A DNA stretch of 64,000 bases. Origin: Pseudomonas sp. AN-1 (lineage in GTDB: Bacteria; Pseudomonadota; Gammaproteobacteria; Pseudomonadales; Pseudomonadaceae). Under the pieces are notes generated by a model that did no database searches, was not told the origin of the DNA, and saw nothing but the letters and a program-made list of their open reading frames with translations. The number at the start of each line of letters is the position of its first letter. Within the stretch, counting starts at the first letter, position 1. Location: NCBI RefSeq assembly GCF_034057115.1, contig NZ_CP139195.1, forward strand, positions 4,092,001-4,156,000, written 5' to 3'. Shown in pieces: positions 34,101 to 44,399 of this stretch. A program made the position numbers and the translations under genes.

Positions 34101-37100
34101 ATGTCCGTCAGCGGCCGCTGGCTGGCCCGGCTGCTCGACGCCCTGTTCGTCGGCGTAGCGCTGGCGCTGCTGCTGACCGCGCTCTACGTCAGCCTCGGCC
34201 GCGCGCTGGTGCCGCTGGTGGCCGAATACCGCGGCGAGCTGGAGCGCCGGGCCGGCGCCGCGCTCGGCCAGCCGCTGCACGTCGGCACCCTCGAGGGCCG
34301 CTGGCAGGGACTGGCGCCGCTGCTGGTGCTGCGCGACCTGCAGCTGCAGCTGGACGGCGAGGCGCTGCACCTCGACCAGTTGCGCGTGGTGCCGGACGTG
34401 CTGGCCAGCCTGCGCACGCGCAGCCTGCGCATCGCCCGCCTGGAGCTGGAGGGGCTGCAGCTCGGCCTGCAGGAGCAGGCCGACGGCCGCTGGCGGCTCA
34501 AGGGGCTGCGCCCGCTCGATCCGGCGGCGCCGCCGCTCGATCCGGCGAAGATCCTCGCCCTGCTGCTGGCGCCGGGCGAGGTGCGCCTGCTCGACAGCCG
34601 GCTGAGCATCGAGACCCGCAGCGGCGAGGTGCTTGCCCTCAACTACCTCGGCTTCACTCTCGAGAACCGGGGCAGCGCCCAGCGGCTCGACGGCCGCCTG
34701 CTGCTGCCCGACGGCCAGCCGCTGAGCTGGCGACTGCACAGCCGCCTGCGCGCCGAGGACTGGCGCGCGGCCTCCGCGCAGCTCTACCTCAGCCTGCCGC
34801 AGAGCGACTGGGCGCCCTGGCTGGCCGAGCGCCTGCCTGCCGGCTGGCAGCTGCCGCGCCTGCAGCTCGGCGGCGAGCTGTGGCTGGACTGGGCCGCCGG
34901 CCAGGCCCAGCGCGCCGCGCTGCGCCTGCATGCCCCGCAGCTCGACGTGCGGCCTGCGCCGCGCAGCCTGGCCGAATTCCGCGACCTGGCGCTGACCGCC
35001 CACTTCGCGCGCGAGGCGCAGGGCTGGCGCCTGCTGGTCGAGGAGCTGGCCGGCAGTTTCGCCGGCGAGCGGCTCAATCCCGGCCAGCTGCAGCTGCGTC
35101 GTCTCGCGGCGGACGATACCTGGCTGCTGCAGGCCGAGCGGCTCAACCTCGCGCCGCTGGCCAGCCTGGTCCGCGGCCTGGCGCCGCTGCCGGACAAGGC
35201 GGTGGAGATCCTCGCCAGTCTGGCGCCGCACGGCCGGCTGCGCGACCTGCGCGCCGAAGTTCGCCCGCGGGGCGAGGGGCTGCCGGAGGTCGAGTACGAC
35301 CTGCGCCTGGACCGGGTCGGCGTCAGCGCCTGGCACGGCGTGCCGGCGCTGGAAAACGTCAGCGGCAGCCTCAGTGGCAGTCTCGCCGGCGGCGAGCTGC
35401 GCCTGGACGCCAACGACTTCATGCTGCACCTCGACACCCTGTTCCCCGAGCCCTGGCGCTACCGGCGAGCCCGGGCGCGGCTGGAGTGGCGCCTGGATGC
35501 CGAGGCCTTCACCCTGTCCAGCGCGCTGATGCGCCTGTCGGGCGAGGAGGGCGAGCTGGCCGGCAACATGCTGATCCGTCTGCGCCGCGACCCGGCTGCC
35601 GAGGACTACATGGACCTGCAGGTCGGTCTGCGCCAGGGCGATGCGCGCTACACCGGGCGCTACCTGCCGACCCGTTCGCCGGGCCTGAGTGCGCCGCTGG
35701 CCGAGTGGCTGCAGACGGCGATCAAGGGCGGGGCGATCGAGCAGGGGCTGTTCGTCTACCAGGGCTCGCTGAACAAGGGCGCCTCGCCGCAGGCGCGCGC
35801 GCTGGGTCTGTACTTCCAGGTGCGCGATGCCGAGCTGGCCTACCAGCCCGCCTGGCCGCCGCTGCGCCAGCTCGACGGCGAGGTGTTCGTCGAGGACAGC
35901 GGCGTGCGCGTGCGTGCACCGACCGCTCGGGTGCTCGACAGTCGGCTGCGCGACGTGCAGGCGCAGGTGAAGCTGGGCAGCCGGCGCGGGCCGCGCCTGA
36001 CGGTCGACGGCCAGGTGCACGCCAGCCTCGGCGATGGCCTGAAGATCCTCCAGGACACCCCGCTGGGCGAGCGGCAGACCTTCGCCGGCTGGCAGGGCGA
36101 GGGTCCGCTGGACGGCCGCCTGCAGCTGGACATCCCGCTGGCGCGCCAGGCCGGCGCCCTGCGTGCGGTGGTCGACTTCGCCACCGAGGATGCGCGCCTG
36201 CAGCTGCCGCAGCCGGCGCTGGAGCTGCAGCAGCTTCGCGGCAGCTTCCGCTACGACACGGCCCGCGGCCTGAGTGCGGCGGATATCCGCGGCCGCGCCT
36301 TCGACCGCCCGCTGCGGGCGGCGATCGAGGCGCGCGGCCAGCCCGGCAAGCCGCTGTCACGGCTGGACGTGCGCAGCAGCATCGCCGTCGAGCGTCTGGC
36401 CAGCTGGCTGGGCGCTGCGCCGGCGGAGGTTCCCGCCAGTGGCGAGCTGCCCTATCGGCTGTGGCTGGATCTCGATTTCGGCGAAGCCAGCCAGTTGCGG
36501 GTCAGCTCCGACCTGCGCGGCACCCGCATCGATCTGCCGGCGCCGCTGGGCAAGCCGGCCGAGGAGACGCGCAGCGCCAGCTGGAGCATGACCCTGGGCG
36601 GCGCCGAGCGCCGCTACGAGCTGAGCTACGCGGGACTGGCCAGCCTCGCCCTGGTCGCGCCGCCCGGCCGGCTGGCCGGTGGGCGTGGCGAGCTGCGTCT
36701 GGGCGGCGAGGCCGCGCAGATCCCCCGCGAGCTGGGCCTGCACGTCCGCGGCCGGCTGAGCGAATTCGACTGGCCGGCCTGGCAGGCGCTGCAGGCGCGC
36801 CGGGGCGGCGGGCAGGCGGGCGAGCTGCTGCAGTCGGCCGAGCTGGAACTGGCGCGCTTCACGGCCGGCAGCCTGAGCCTCGAGCAGCTCAGGGTCGGCC
36901 TGCGGCGCGGCGGACGCAACTGGCGTCTGCGTCTGGAGAATCCGCAGCTGCTCGGCGAGGTGGTGATTCCGCCGGCCGCCAGCGCGCCGCTGCGCATCGA
37001 GCTGCAGCGCCTGCGCCTGCCGGCGCGCGAGTCGGCGGTGGAGAAGGCCCGGCGCGAGGCGGCCGGTATCGCCGCCAGCGACCCGCTGGCCGCGCTCGAC

Positions 37101-37937
37101 CCGCGCAGCCTGCCGGCGATGGACGTGAGCATCCAGGCCCTCTACCTCGGTGAGGAGCGCCTCGGCCGCTGGCATTTCCGCAGCCGCCCGAGCGGCAGCG
37201 GCGCGCGCTTCGACCAGCTCGACCTCGATCTCAAGGGCCTGCGCCTGGACGGCAGCCTCGACTGGCAGGGCACGGGCATGGCCAGCCGCACCGCGTATCG
37301 CGGTCGTCTGAGCGGCGGCGACTTGAGCGACGTGCTGCTGGCCTGGGGCTATGCACCGAGCATCACCAGTCGCGACTTCCAGGTCGACATCGACGGCAGC
37401 TGGCCGGGCTCGCCGGCCATGGCCGGGCTCAGGCACTTCAGCGGCAGCCTGGTGGCGCAGGCGCGCCAGGGCCAGTTGCTGGAGGTGGAGGGCGGCGCCG
37501 CGGCGCTGCGGGTGTTCGGCCTGCTCAACTTCAACGCCCTCGGCCGGCGCCTGCGCCTTGACTTCTCCGACCTGCTCGGCCGCGGGCTGGCCTACGATCG
37601 CATCGGGGGGAGTCTGGCGGGCACCGACGGCGTGCTGCTGACCCGCGAGCCGCTGGTGCTCGACGGGCCGTCGACCCGCCTGGAGCTGGACGGCCAGCTG
37701 GACATGGCCCAGGACCGCATCGCCGCCAAGTTGCGGGTGACCCTGCCGCTGTCCAACAACCTGCCGCTGGCCGCGCTGCTTGCTGGCGCGGCGCCGGTCG
37801 CCGGCGCGCTGTTCATCGTCGACCAGCTGGTCGGCGACCGCCTATCCCGGGTGGCCAGCGTCGACTACCGGGTCGATGGCCCCTGGCAGGACCCGCAGAT
37901 CAGCCTGTTCGGCAGGCCGGCGAGGGACGCACGTTGA
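34101..37937 (+). CDS. yhdP: YhdP-family AsmA-like phospholipid transport protein
   Basis: A 1278-residue protein with one N-terminal membrane helix (about 15-35) and a very long periplasmic region rich in beta strands. It matches the YhdP (TIGR02099) layout: a DUF3971 region in the middle and an AsmA-like C-terminal domain (LRVTLPLSNNLPLAALLAGAAPVAGA). In E. coli YhdP and its paralogues TamB and YdbH form bridges that carry phospholipids to the outer membrane. It starts 14 bases after rng. The protein is exceptionally Leu/Arg-rich with high GC, typical for this gene in Pseudomonas. Confidence 0.94.
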   Translation: MSVSGRWLARLLDALFVGVALALLLTALYVSLGRALVPLVAEYRGELERRAGAALGQPLHVGTLEGRWQGLAPLLVLRDLQLQLDGEALHLDQLRVVPDVLASLRTRSLRIARLELEGLQLGLQEQADGRWRLKGLRPLDPAAPPLDPAKILALLLAPGEVRLLDSRLSIETRSGEVLALNYLGFTLENRGSAQRLDGRLLLPDGQPLSWRLHSRLRAEDWRAASAQLYLSLPQSDWAPWLAERLPAGWQLPRLQLGGELWLDWAAGQAQRAALRLHAPQLDVRPAPRSLAEFRDLALTAHFAREAQGWRLLVEELAGSFAGERLNPGQLQLRRLAADDTWLLQAERLNLAPLASLVRGLAPLPDKAVEILASLAPHGRLRDLRAEVRPRGEGLPEVEYDLRLDRVGVSAWHGVPALENVSGSLSGSLAGGELRLDANDFMLHLDTLFPEPWRYRRARARLEWRLDAEAFTLSSALMRLSGEEGELAGNMLIRLRRDPAAEDYMDLQVGLRQGDARYTGRYLPTRSPGLSAPLAEWLQTAIKGGAIEQGLFVYQGSLNKGASPQARALGLYFQVRDAELAYQPAWPPLRQLDGEVFVEDSGVRVRAPTARVLDSRLRDVQAQVKLGSRRGPRLTVDGQVHASLGDGLKILQDTPLGERQTFAGWQGEGPLDGRLQLDIPLARQAGALRAVVDFATEDARLQLPQPALELQQLRGSFRYDTARGLSAADIRGRAFDRPLRAAIEARGQPGKPLSRLDVRSSIAVERLASWLGAAPAEVPASGELPYRLWLDLDFGEASQLRVSSDLRGTRIDLPAPLGKPAEETRSASWSMTLGGAERRYELSYAGLASLALVAPPGRLAGGRGELRLGGEAAQIPRELGLHVRGRLSEFDWPAWQALQARRGGGQAGELLQSAELELARFTAGSLSLEQLRVGLRRGGRNWRLRLENPQLLGEVVIPPAASAPLRIELQRLRLPARESAVEKARREAAGIAASDPLAALDPRSLPAMDVSIQALYLGEERLGRWHFRSRPSGSGARFDQLDLDLKGLRLDGSLDWQGTGMASRTAYRGRLSGGDLSDVLLAWGYAPSITSRDFQVDIDGSWPGSPAMAGLRHFSGSLVAQARQGQLLEVEGGAAALRVFGLLNFNALGRRLRLDFSDLLGRGLAYDRIGGSLAGTDGVLLTREPLVLDGPSTRLELDGQLDMAQDRIAAKLRVTLPLSNNLPLAALLAGAAPVAGALFIVDQLVGDRLSRVASVDYRVDGPWQDPQISLFGRPARDAR

Positions 37938-37983
37938 GGCGAATCCGGGTTAGGATGAAATCATGAGGCAGCAGGAGACGAGC

Positions 37984-38838
37984 ATGGGCCGGGTGGCAGT
38001 CATCCAGATGGTCAGTCAGGCCGACGTGGCGAGCAATCTGGCGCGCGCCCGGATGCTGCTCGAGCAGGCGGCGCAGGAGGGGGCGCGGCTGGCCGTGCTG
38101 CCGGAGAACTTCGCCGCCATGGGCCGGCGCGATCTGGCCGAACTCGGTCGCGCCGAGGCCGCCGGCGAGGGGCCGCTGCTGCCCTGGCTCGTGGCCTGCG
38201 CCCGCGAGCTGGGCCTGTGGCTGGTGGCCGGTACCCTGCCGCTGCTGCCGGAAGGGCAGCGCGACGGCAAGCCGCACGCCTGCTCGCTGCTGATCGACAG
38301 CGACGGCCAGGTCGCCGCGCGCTACGACAAGCTGCACCTGTTCGACGTCGAGGTGGCCGACAGCCGCGGCAGCTACCGCGAGTCCGACGACTTCGCCCAC
38401 GGCGAGCGCCTGGTGCTGGCCGACACCCCGGTGGGGCGCCTGGGCCTGACCGTGTGCTACGACCTGCGCTTTCCCGAACTGTACGGCGCCCTGCGCGCGG
38501 CCGGCGCCGAGCTGATCAGCGCGCCCTCGGCGTTCACCGCGGTGACCGGCGCGGCGCACTGGGAGATCCTCGTGCGCGCGCGGGCCATCGAAACCCAGTG
38601 CTACCTGCTGGCTGCCAACCAGGGTGGCCTGCACCCGGGGCCGCGGGAAACCTTCGGCCATTCGCTGATCGTCGATCCCTGGGGCGAGCCCCTGGCCCGC
38701 CAGCCGCGCGGCGAGGCGGTGCTGCTGGCCGATCTCGACCGCCCGGCGCAGGCGGCCATCCGCCGGCGCATGCCGGTGCATGCCCATCGCCGCCTGCATC
38801 CCGGGGCGCTGCAAACCAAGACCAAGGAGTCCCCATGA
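37984..38838 (+). CDS. Nitrilase-superfamily amidohydrolase (deaminated glutathione amidase-like)
   Basis: A 284-residue C-N hydrolase. The Glu-Lys-Cys triad is visible: Glu41 ([10 protein letters not shown]), Lys116 (YDKLHLFDV) and Cys158 ([10 protein letters not shown]). Similarity to the NIT1 branch suggests it clears deaminated glutathione, a side product of transamination; this is family inference. AGGAG at 37973-37977 supports the ATG at 37984 over the earlier ATG at 37963. The stop overlaps the tldD start (ATGA). Confidence 0.9.
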   Translation: MGRVAVIQMVSQADVASNLARARMLLEQAAQEGARLAVLPENFAAMGRRDLAELGRAEAAGEGPLLPWLVACARELGLWLVAGTLPLLPEGQRDGKPHACSLLIDSDGQVAARYDKLHLFDVEVADSRGSYRESDDFAHGERLVLADTPVGRLGLTVCYDLRFPELYGALRAAGAELISAPSAFTAVTGAAHWEILVRARAIETQCYLLAANQGGLHPGPRETFGHSLIVDPWGEPLARQPRGEAVLLADLDRPAQAAIRRRMPVHAHRRLHPGALQTKTKESP

Positions 38839-40274
38839 ACACCCTGTCCTCCGTCAGCGCCCAGCTGCTGACTCCCGGTGGCCTCGGCCTCGAGCGCCTG
38901 CCGGTGCTGCTCGGCGAGCTGGCCGGTCCCGGCATCGATGCCGCCGACCTGTACTTCCAGAGCCAGGTGTCCGAGTCGTGGCTGCTCGAGGACGGCATCG
39001 TCAAGGAAGGCAGCTTCCACCTCGACCAGGGCGTCGGCGTGCGTGCCCAGTCCGGCGAGAAGACCGGCTTCGCCTACAGCAACAGCATCGAGGAGCATGC
39101 CCTGCGCCAGGCCATCGGCGCCGCCCGCTCGATCGCCCGTGCCGGCCAGCAGGGCCGCGTGCACACCCCGGCGGTGCAGGTGCCGCCGCGCCTGTACGGC
39201 GCCGACAACCCGCTGGAAGTGCTCAGCCGCGCCGAGAAGGTCGAGCTGCTCAAGCGCGTCGACCAGGCCACCCGCGCCCTCGATCCGCGCATCTCGCGGG
39301 TCACCGTCAGCCTGGCCGGCACCTGGGAGCAGGTGCTGGTGGCTGCTGCCGACGGCAGCCTGGGCGCCGACGTGCGTCCGCTGGTGCGCTTCAACGTCAG
39401 CGTGATCGTCGAGCAGGGCGGTCGCCGCGAGCGCGGCGCCCACGGCGGCGGCGGGCGCACCGACTACCGCTACTTCCTCGACAACGACCGCGCCATGGAC
39501 TATGCCCGCGAGGCGGTACGCCAGGCGCTGGTCAACCTGGAGGCAATGCCGGCGCCGGCCGGCAGCCTGCCGGTGGTGCTCGGCAACGGCTGGAGCGGTG
39601 TGCTGCTGCACGAGGCGGTCGGCCACGGCCTGGAAGGCGACTTCAACCGCAAGGGCAGCTCGGCCTACAGCGGCCGGGTCGGCCAGCAGGTGGCTTCGAG
39701 CCTGTGCACCATCGTCGACGACGGCACCCTGGCGGGCCGTCGCGGCTCGCTGAGCCTCGACGACGAGGGCACGCCGACCCAGTGCACCACGCTGATCGAG
39801 AACGGCGTGCTCAGGGGCTACATGCAGGACAAGCTCAATGCCCGCCTGATGGGCGTCAGGCCGACCGGCAACGGCCGGCGCGAGTCCTACGCGCACCTGC
39901 CGATGCCGCGGATGACCAACACCTACATGCTGGCCGGGCAGAGCGAGCCGGAGGAGATCATCGCCTCGGTGAAGCGCGGCCTGTACTGCGCCAGCCTCGG
40001 CGGCGGCCAGGTGGACATCACCAGCGGCAAGTTCGTGTTCTCCACCAGCGAGGCCTACCTGATCGAGGACGGCCGCATCACTGCGCCGGTCAAGGGCGCG
40101 ACGCTGATCGGCACCGGTCCGGAGGCGATGAGCCGGGTGTCGATGGTCGGCAACGACCTGGCGCTGGACAGCGGCGTCGGCACCTGCGGCAAGGACGGCC
40201 AGTCGGTGCCGGTGGGCGTCGGCCAGCCGACCCTGAAGATCGAGGCGATCACCGTCGGCGGCACCGGCGGCTGA
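38835..40274 (+). CDS. tldD: Metalloprotease subunit TldD
   Basis: A 479-residue zinc protease subunit. The [11 protein letters not shown] motif (HExxxH, about residue 260) carries the metal ligands. TldD pairs with the non-catalytic PmbA/TldE, encoded at 40990, to process peptides such as microcin B17 precursor and CcdA. All family blocks are present, including DDEGTPTQ and [16 protein letters not shown]. It is coupled to the nitrilase gene by a 4-base overlap. Confidence 0.97.
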   Translation: MNTLSSVSAQLLTPGGLGLERLPVLLGELAGPGIDAADLYFQSQVSESWLLEDGIVKEGSFHLDQGVGVRAQSGEKTGFAYSNSIEEHALRQAIGAARSIARAGQQGRVHTPAVQVPPRLYGADNPLEVLSRAEKVELLKRVDQATRALDPRISRVTVSLAGTWEQVLVAAADGSLGADVRPLVRFNVSVIVEQGGRRERGAHGGGGRTDYRYFLDNDRAMDYAREAVRQALVNLEAMPAPAGSLPVVLGNGWSGVLLHEAVGHGLEGDFNRKGSSAYSGRVGQQVASSLCTIVDDGTLAGRRGSLSLDDEGTPTQCTTLIENGVLRGYMQDKLNARLMGVRPTGNGRRESYAHLPMPRMTNTYMLAGQSEPEEIIASVKRGLYCASLGGGQVDITSGKFVFSTSEAYLIEDGRITAPVKGATLIGTGPEAMSRVSMVGNDLALDSGVGTCGKDGQSVPVGVGQPTLKIEAITVGGTGG

Positions 40275-40280
40275 CACGTG

Positions 40281-40351
40281 GGGTGGGCAACTCGCGCAGC
40301 GATTGCCCAGCGGATGGAGCGGTGGAAGATCGCTGCGCGAGTTGCCCACCC
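40281..40351. repeat. Perfect 23-bp inverted repeat between tldD and darP
   Basis: GGGTGGGCAACTCGCGCAGC, continuing to GAT at 40303 (40281-40303), is the exact reverse complement of 40329-40351. The arms are separated by 25 bases. It lies between two convergent genes and could form a long hairpin acting as a terminator or RNA stabiliser. Its core (TCGCTGCGCG) resembles other palindromes in this window near 3905 and 56445, so it is probably a member of an extragenic REP family. Confidence 0.88.
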
Positions 40352-40372
40352 TGCGATGACTGGGGAGGGTGC

Positions 40373-40894
40373 TCAGCGCAGGCCGCGCTTGACCTCGTCG
40401 AGGTCGCGCAGGTACTTGAACACCTTGCGCGCCGCCGCCGGCGGCTTGTTGTGCGCCGCCTCGTGCTGGGCGTGGCGGATCAGCTGGCGCAGGTGCTGGA
40501 CGTCGGCCTCGGGATATTCGCCGAGCAGCGCCTCGAGGTCGCTGTCGCCACCGCCGACCAGTCGGTCGCGCCAGCGCTCGAGGGCGTGGAAGCGCTCGTT
40601 GTACTGGCGGGTGGAGGCGTCCATCTGGTCGAGCAGACCGGTGATGGCTTCGAGGTCCTGGCTGCGCATCAGCTTGCCGATGTACTGGATGTGGCGTTTG
40701 CGCGCGGCGTGGGCCTTGTGCTTGGGCGCCTCGAGCAGTGCCTTGAGCAGCATGTCGGAGAGCGGCAGGCGCTCGAGCTGCTCGGGCTTGAGGGTGGTCA
40801 GGCGCACGCCGAGGTCCTGCAGCGCATGCAGTTCGCGCTTGACCTGGGTTTTGCTCTTCTCTCCGGAGAAGTCGTCGTCGAATTGTTCAGACAT
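40373..40894 (-). CDS. darP: Ribosome-associated protein DarP (YjgA)
   Basis: A 173-residue all-alpha protein of the DUF615/YjgA family, which binds the pre-50S subunit and promotes late assembly. Family segments are [16 protein letters not shown] near the N-terminus, [13 protein letters not shown] in the middle and the basic C-terminus [16 protein letters not shown]. The ATG at 40894 gives the usual length. It converges on tldD and is divergent from pmbA. Confidence 0.94.
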   Translation of the reverse strand: MSEQFDDDFSGEKSKTQVKRELHALQDLGVRLTTLKPEQLERLPLSDMLLKALLEAPKHKAHAARKRHIQYIGKLMRSQDLEAITGLLDQMDASTRQYNERFHALERWRDRLVGGGDSDLEALLGEYPEADVQHLRQLIRHAQHEAAHNKPPAAARKVFKYLRDLDEVKRGLR

Positions 40895-40989
40895 GGGGTG
40901 GGTCCGCTGGGAAACGCCGCCATGATAACCACTCAAGGGGCCGCTTGTCCGGCCCGGCCGGCACGCCGGCGGGAAAACAGGAGCAGGAC

Positions 40990-42339
40990 ATGAATTCAGC
41001 CGTGGAAAGCGTGGGGCCGCAGGCCCTGCCGGGATTGCAGGAGCAGGTCGAGGCGATCCTCGCCGAGGCGCGCCGCCAGGGCGCCAGCGCCTGCGAGGTG
41101 GCGGTGTCGCTGGAGCAGGGGCTGTCCACCAGCGTGCGCCAGGGCGAGGTGGAGACGGTCGAGTTCAACCGCGACCGTGGCTTCGGCATCACCCTCTACC
41201 TCGGCCAGCGCAAGGGTTCGGCGAGCACCTCGGCGCAGGGCGAGAGCGCGATACGCGAGACCGTGGCGGCGGCGCTGGCCATCGCCCGTCACGCTTCCGA
41301 GGACGACTGCGCAGGCCTTGCCGACGCCGCACTGATGGCCCGCGAACTGCCCGATCTCGATCTGTACCATCCCTGGGCGATCGATCCGGAGCAGGCCATC
41401 GAGCAGGCGCTGGCCTGCGAGGCGGCGGCCTTCGCCGCCGATCCCAGGGTCACCCGCGCCGACGGTACCACCCTCAACACCCACCTGGGCTGCCGGGTGT
41501 ACGGCAACAGCCACGGCTTCGTCGGCGGCTACGCCTCCAGCCGGCACAGCCTGAGCTGCGTGATGATCGCCGAGGGCGAAGGGCAGATGCAGCGCGACTA
41601 CTGGTACGACGTCAGCCGCATCGGCAGCGAGCTGGCCAGTGCCGAGTCGATCGGCCGGCGCGCCGCCGAGCGCGCGGTGGCGCGCCTGGGCGCGCGGCCG
41701 GTGCCGACCTGCGAGGTGCCGGTGCTGTTCGCCGCCGAACTGGCCACCGGGCTGTTCGGCCACTTCCTCGCGGCGATCTCCGGCGGCAGCCTGTACCGCA
41801 AGGCCTCCTTCCTCGAGGGCGCGCTGGGCCAGACGCTGTTCCCCGACTGGCTGAGCCTCGACGAGCGTCCGCACCTGTCGCGCGGCATGGGCAGCGCCAG
41901 CTTCGACGGCGACGGCCTGGCCACCTATGCCAAGCCCTTCGTCGAAGGCGGCAAGCTGGTCTCCTATGCCCTCGGCACCTATTCCGGACGCAAGCTGGGC
42001 ATGCCGAGCACCGCCAACGCCGGCGGCGTACACAACCTGTTCGTCAGCCACGGCAGCGAGGATCAGGCGGCGCTGATCCGCCGCATGGATCGCGGCCTGC
42101 TGGTCACCGAGCTGATGGGGCAGGGCCTCAACCTGGTCACCGGCGACTACTCGCGCGGTGCGGCGGGCTTCTGGGTGGAGAACGGGGTGATCCAGTTCCC
42201 GGTGCAGGAGGTGACCGTCGCCGGCAACCTGCGCGACATGTTCAGGGGCATCGTGGCGGTGGGCAGCGACCTGGAGACGCGCGGCAACGTGCGCAGCGGC
42301 TCGGTGCTGATCGAGAAGATGACGGTGGGTGGCAGCTGA
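40990..42339 (+). CDS. pmbA: PmbA/TldE, partner of TldD
   Basis: A 449-residue protein, homologous to TldD but lacking the HExxxH metal site, so it serves as the non-catalytic partner in the TldD/TldE complex. Conserved segments are [24 protein letters not shown] near residues 75-85 and [14 protein letters not shown] at the C-terminal end. The ATG at 40990 is preceded by AGGAGCAGGAC. It is separated from tldD by darP on the opposite strand. Confidence 0.96.
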   Translation: MNSAVESVGPQALPGLQEQVEAILAEARRQGASACEVAVSLEQGLSTSVRQGEVETVEFNRDRGFGITLYLGQRKGSASTSAQGESAIRETVAAALAIARHASEDDCAGLADAALMARELPDLDLYHPWAIDPEQAIEQALACEAAAFAADPRVTRADGTTLNTHLGCRVYGNSHGFVGGYASSRHSLSCVMIAEGEGQMQRDYWYDVSRIGSELASAESIGRRAAERAVARLGARPVPTCEVPVLFAAELATGLFGHFLAAISGGSLYRKASFLEGALGQTLFPDWLSLDERPHLSRGMGSASFDGDGLATYAKPFVEGGKLVSYALGTYSGRKLGMPSTANAGGVHNLFVSHGSEDQAALIRRMDRGLLVTELMGQGLNLVTGDYSRGAAGFWVENGVIQFPVQEVTVAGNLRDMFRGIVAVGSDLETRGNVRSGSVLIEKMTVGGS

Positions 42340-42354
42340 GGTCGCTGCGGGGGA

Positions 42355-42374
42355 GGGCAGGAGGTTTCCTGCCC
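42355..42374. terminator. Short hairpin between convergent pmbA and ptsO
   Basis: GGGCAGGA (42355-42362) and TCCTGCCC (42367-42374) form a perfect 8-bp stem with a 4-base loop in the 54-base gap between convergent genes. No strong T-tract follows on either strand, so it is a weak terminator candidate. The gap holds no gene. Confidence 0.5.
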
Positions 42375-42393
42375 GTTCCTCGGGGGGGCGGAG

Positions 42394-42666
42394 CTATTCG
42401 CCTTCGTCGAAGTAGTTGTTGATCAGTTCGAGCAGGGCCTGCAGGGCTTCCTGCTCCTGCTCTCCCTCGGTACGCAGGTGGATCGGGGTGCCCTTGCCGG
42501 CGGCCAGCATCATCACCGACATGATGCTCTTGCCGTCCACCAGGCTGTCCGCCGAGCGACCGACCCGCACCTGGCAGGGGAAGCGCCCGGCCACGCCGAC
42601 GAACTTGGCGGCGGCGCGGGCATGCAGGCCGAGCTTGTTGATGATGGTGACGTCGCAGGCTGGCAT
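42394..42666 (-). CDS. ptsO: NPr phosphocarrier protein PtsO
   Basis: A 90-residue HPr-like phosphocarrier of the nitrogen-related PTS. The phospho-His15 motif NKLGLHARAAAKF and the Ser region DGKSIMSVMML are present. It accepts phosphate from PtsP (not in this window) and passes it to PtsN, encoded at 43547. The acidic C-terminus (NYFDEGE) is typical of NPr. It is the last gene of the rpoN-hpf-ptsN-rapZ-ptsO run. Confidence 0.96.
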   Translation of the reverse strand: MPACDVTIINKLGLHARAAAKFVGVAGRFPCQVRVGRSADSLVDGKSIMSVMMLAAGKGTPIHLRTEGEQEQEALQALLELINNYFDEGE

Positions 42667-42685
42667 CGGGCGGGAAGTGTCCTGG

Positions 42686-43543
42686 TTACTTGAGGTCGCG
42701 GTGACGGATCTGCAGGTTGCCCAGGCTGTCGCGCAGCGCGGCGCCCAGGCGCTCGGCGAGGTACACCGAGCGGTGGTGGCCGCCGGTGCAGCCGATGGCC
42801 ACGGTGACGTAGGCGCGGTTGCTGGCGGCGAAGCGCGGCAGCCACTTGCTGAGGTAGGCGAGCAGGTCCTGGTACATCTCCTCGACGTCCGGCTGGGCGT
42901 CCAGGTAGTCGCGCACCACCGCCTCGAGGCCGCTGTACTCGCGCAGGTCCGGCTTCCAGTAGGGATTGGGCAGGCAGCGCACGTCGAACACCAGGTCGGC
43001 GTCCACCGGCATGCCGCGCTTGAAGCCGAACGACTCGATCAGGAAGGCGGTGCCCGGCTGCGGCTTGTCCAGCAGGCGCAGCTTGAGGGTATCGCTGAGC
43101 TGGTAGAGGTTGAGGTTGGCGGTGTCGATCTTCAGGTCGGCCAGGTCGGCGATCGGCGCCAGCAGCTGGCGTTCGTCATCGATCGCCTCGCTCAGCGAGC
43201 GCTCATCGCTGGTCAGCGGGTGGCGCCGGCGGGTTTCCGAGAAGCGCTTGAGCAGGGTGGCGTTGTCGGCGTCCAGGTACAGCACGTCGCACTGGATGTT
43301 GCGCTGGCGCAGCTGGTCGAGCAGCTCGGGGAAACGGCGGAGCTGGCTGGGCAGGTTGCGTGCGTCGATGGACACCGCGACCTTGGGCTGCAGCAGTTCG
43401 GTCTGCAGCAGGGCGCGCTCGCCGAGGTCGGGCAGCAGGCTGGCGGGCAGGTTGTCGATGCAGTAGAAGCCGTTGTCCTCAAGTACGGCCAGGGCGGTGC
43501 TCTTGCCCGAGCCGGAGCGGCCGCTGACGATCACCAGGCGCAT
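42686..43543 (-). CDS. rapZ: RNase adapter protein RapZ
   Basis: A 285-residue P-loop protein with Walker [11 protein letters not shown] (8-17) and a C-terminal RNA-binding domain containing [14 protein letters not shown]. In E. coli RapZ recruits RNase E to degrade GlmZ and controls glucosamine-6-phosphate synthesis. In pseudomonads its target RNA is less clear. It begins 3 bases after ptsN, in the conserved ptsN-rapZ-ptsO order. Confidence 0.96.
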   Translation of the reverse strand: MRLVIVSGRSGSGKSTALAVLEDNGFYCIDNLPASLLPDLGERALLQTELLQPKVAVSIDARNLPSQLRRFPELLDQLRQRNIQCDVLYLDADNATLLKRFSETRRRHPLTSDERSLSEAIDDERQLLAPIADLADLKIDTANLNLYQLSDTLKLRLLDKPQPGTAFLIESFGFKRGMPVDADLVFDVRCLPNPYWKPDLREYSGLEAVVRDYLDAQPDVEEMYQDLLAYLSKWLPRFAASNRAYVTVAIGCTGGHHRSVYLAERLGAALRDSLGNLQIRHRDLK

Positions 43544-43546
43544 GGC

Positions 43547-44011
43547 TCAGCGTCCGTCCACGGTATCGAGCACCACCTGGTAGAGGTCGAATCCATCCCT
43601 GGCCTGGCGCAGGCGCTCTCGCACGTCGGCACGGTCGAGCAGGCCGGCGATCTGGCGCAGCAGCTCGAGGTGTTCCTCGGTGGCGGTTTCCGGCACCAAG
43701 AGGACGAACAGCAGGTCCACCGGCGCGCCGTCGAGGGCGTCGAAGTCTACCGGGGCATCCAGGCGCAGCAGGGCGCTGACCGGCACCGAGCAGCCGGCCA
43801 GGCGGCAGTGGGGGATGGCGATGCCATTGCCGAAGCCGGTGGAGCCGAGCTTCTCGCGGGCCACCAGGCTTTCGAAGATGTCATGTGCGTCGAGCCCGGG
43901 AATGTCCCGGGCTACGAGGTTGGCGATCTGCTCGAGAACGCGCTTCTTGCTGCCTCCCGGCACGTTCACCTGGGAACGGCCGGGGGTCAGGATGTGCTCT
44001 AGTCGAATCAT
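43547..44011 (-). CDS. ptsN: PTS IIA-Ntr protein PtsN
   Basis: A 154-residue EIIA-Ntr. Phospho-acceptor His68 lies in NGIAIPHCRLAG. It receives phosphate from NPr and regulates potassium uptake, nitrogen and carbon responses by protein-protein contact instead of sugar transport. The starting block MIRLEHILTPGRSQVNVPGGSK is normal. It is 10 bases downstream of hpf. Confidence 0.97.
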   Translation of the reverse strand: MIRLEHILTPGRSQVNVPGGSKKRVLEQIANLVARDIPGLDAHDIFESLVAREKLGSTGFGNGIAIPHCRLAGCSVPVSALLRLDAPVDFDALDGAPVDLLFVLLVPETATEEHLELLRQIAGLLDRADVRERLRQARDGFDLYQVVLDTVDGR

Positions 44012-44021
44012 CGGGGAATGA

Positions 44022-44330
44022 TCAGCGGGCAGCGGCGCCCTGTTCGCGTTCGATCTGTTTTTCCTTGTGCTTGATCAGCTGGCGGTCCAGCTTGTCGGCC
44101 AGCAGGTCGATGGCGGCGTACATGTCCTCGTGCTCGGCGTTGGCGACCACTTCGCCGCCGGCAATATGCAGGGTCGCTTCGATCTTCTGCTTCAGTTTCT
44201 CCACCTGCATGATCACCTGGACGTTGGTGATCTTGTCGAAATGGCGCGCCAGGCGCTCGAATTTCTCGTTGACGTAGTCACGCAGAGTGTCGGTCACTTC
44301 CAGGTGTTGGCCACTGATATTGACTTGCAT
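44022..44330 (-). CDS. hpf: Ribosome hibernation-promoting factor (short form)
   Basis: A 102-residue HPF/YfiA-family protein that binds the 30S decoding region and helps form inactive 100S ribosomes in stationary phase. Conserved parts are MQVNISGQHLEVTDTLRDYV, the KFERLARHFDKI helix and EDMYAAIDLLADKLDRQL. It lacks the C-terminal dimerisation domain of long HPF. The location directly after rpoN is conserved in Pseudomonas. Confidence 0.96.
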   Translation of the reverse strand: MQVNISGQHLEVTDTLRDYVNEKFERLARHFDKITNVQVIMQVEKLKQKIEATLHIAGGEVVANAEHEDMYAAIDLLADKLDRQLIKHKEKQIEREQGAAAR

Positions 44331-44399
44331 ACCGCTTCTCCTTATTACCTACGTTGCTGGCGGGATATTCCCCGCCACCTGAATTCTGCTGCTCGAACG

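Noticed and set aside
33933-36020. 695-codon open frame on the minus strand
   Set aside because: It is antisense to the end of rng and the first half of yhdP; a Gln/Leu/Arg-rich shadow.
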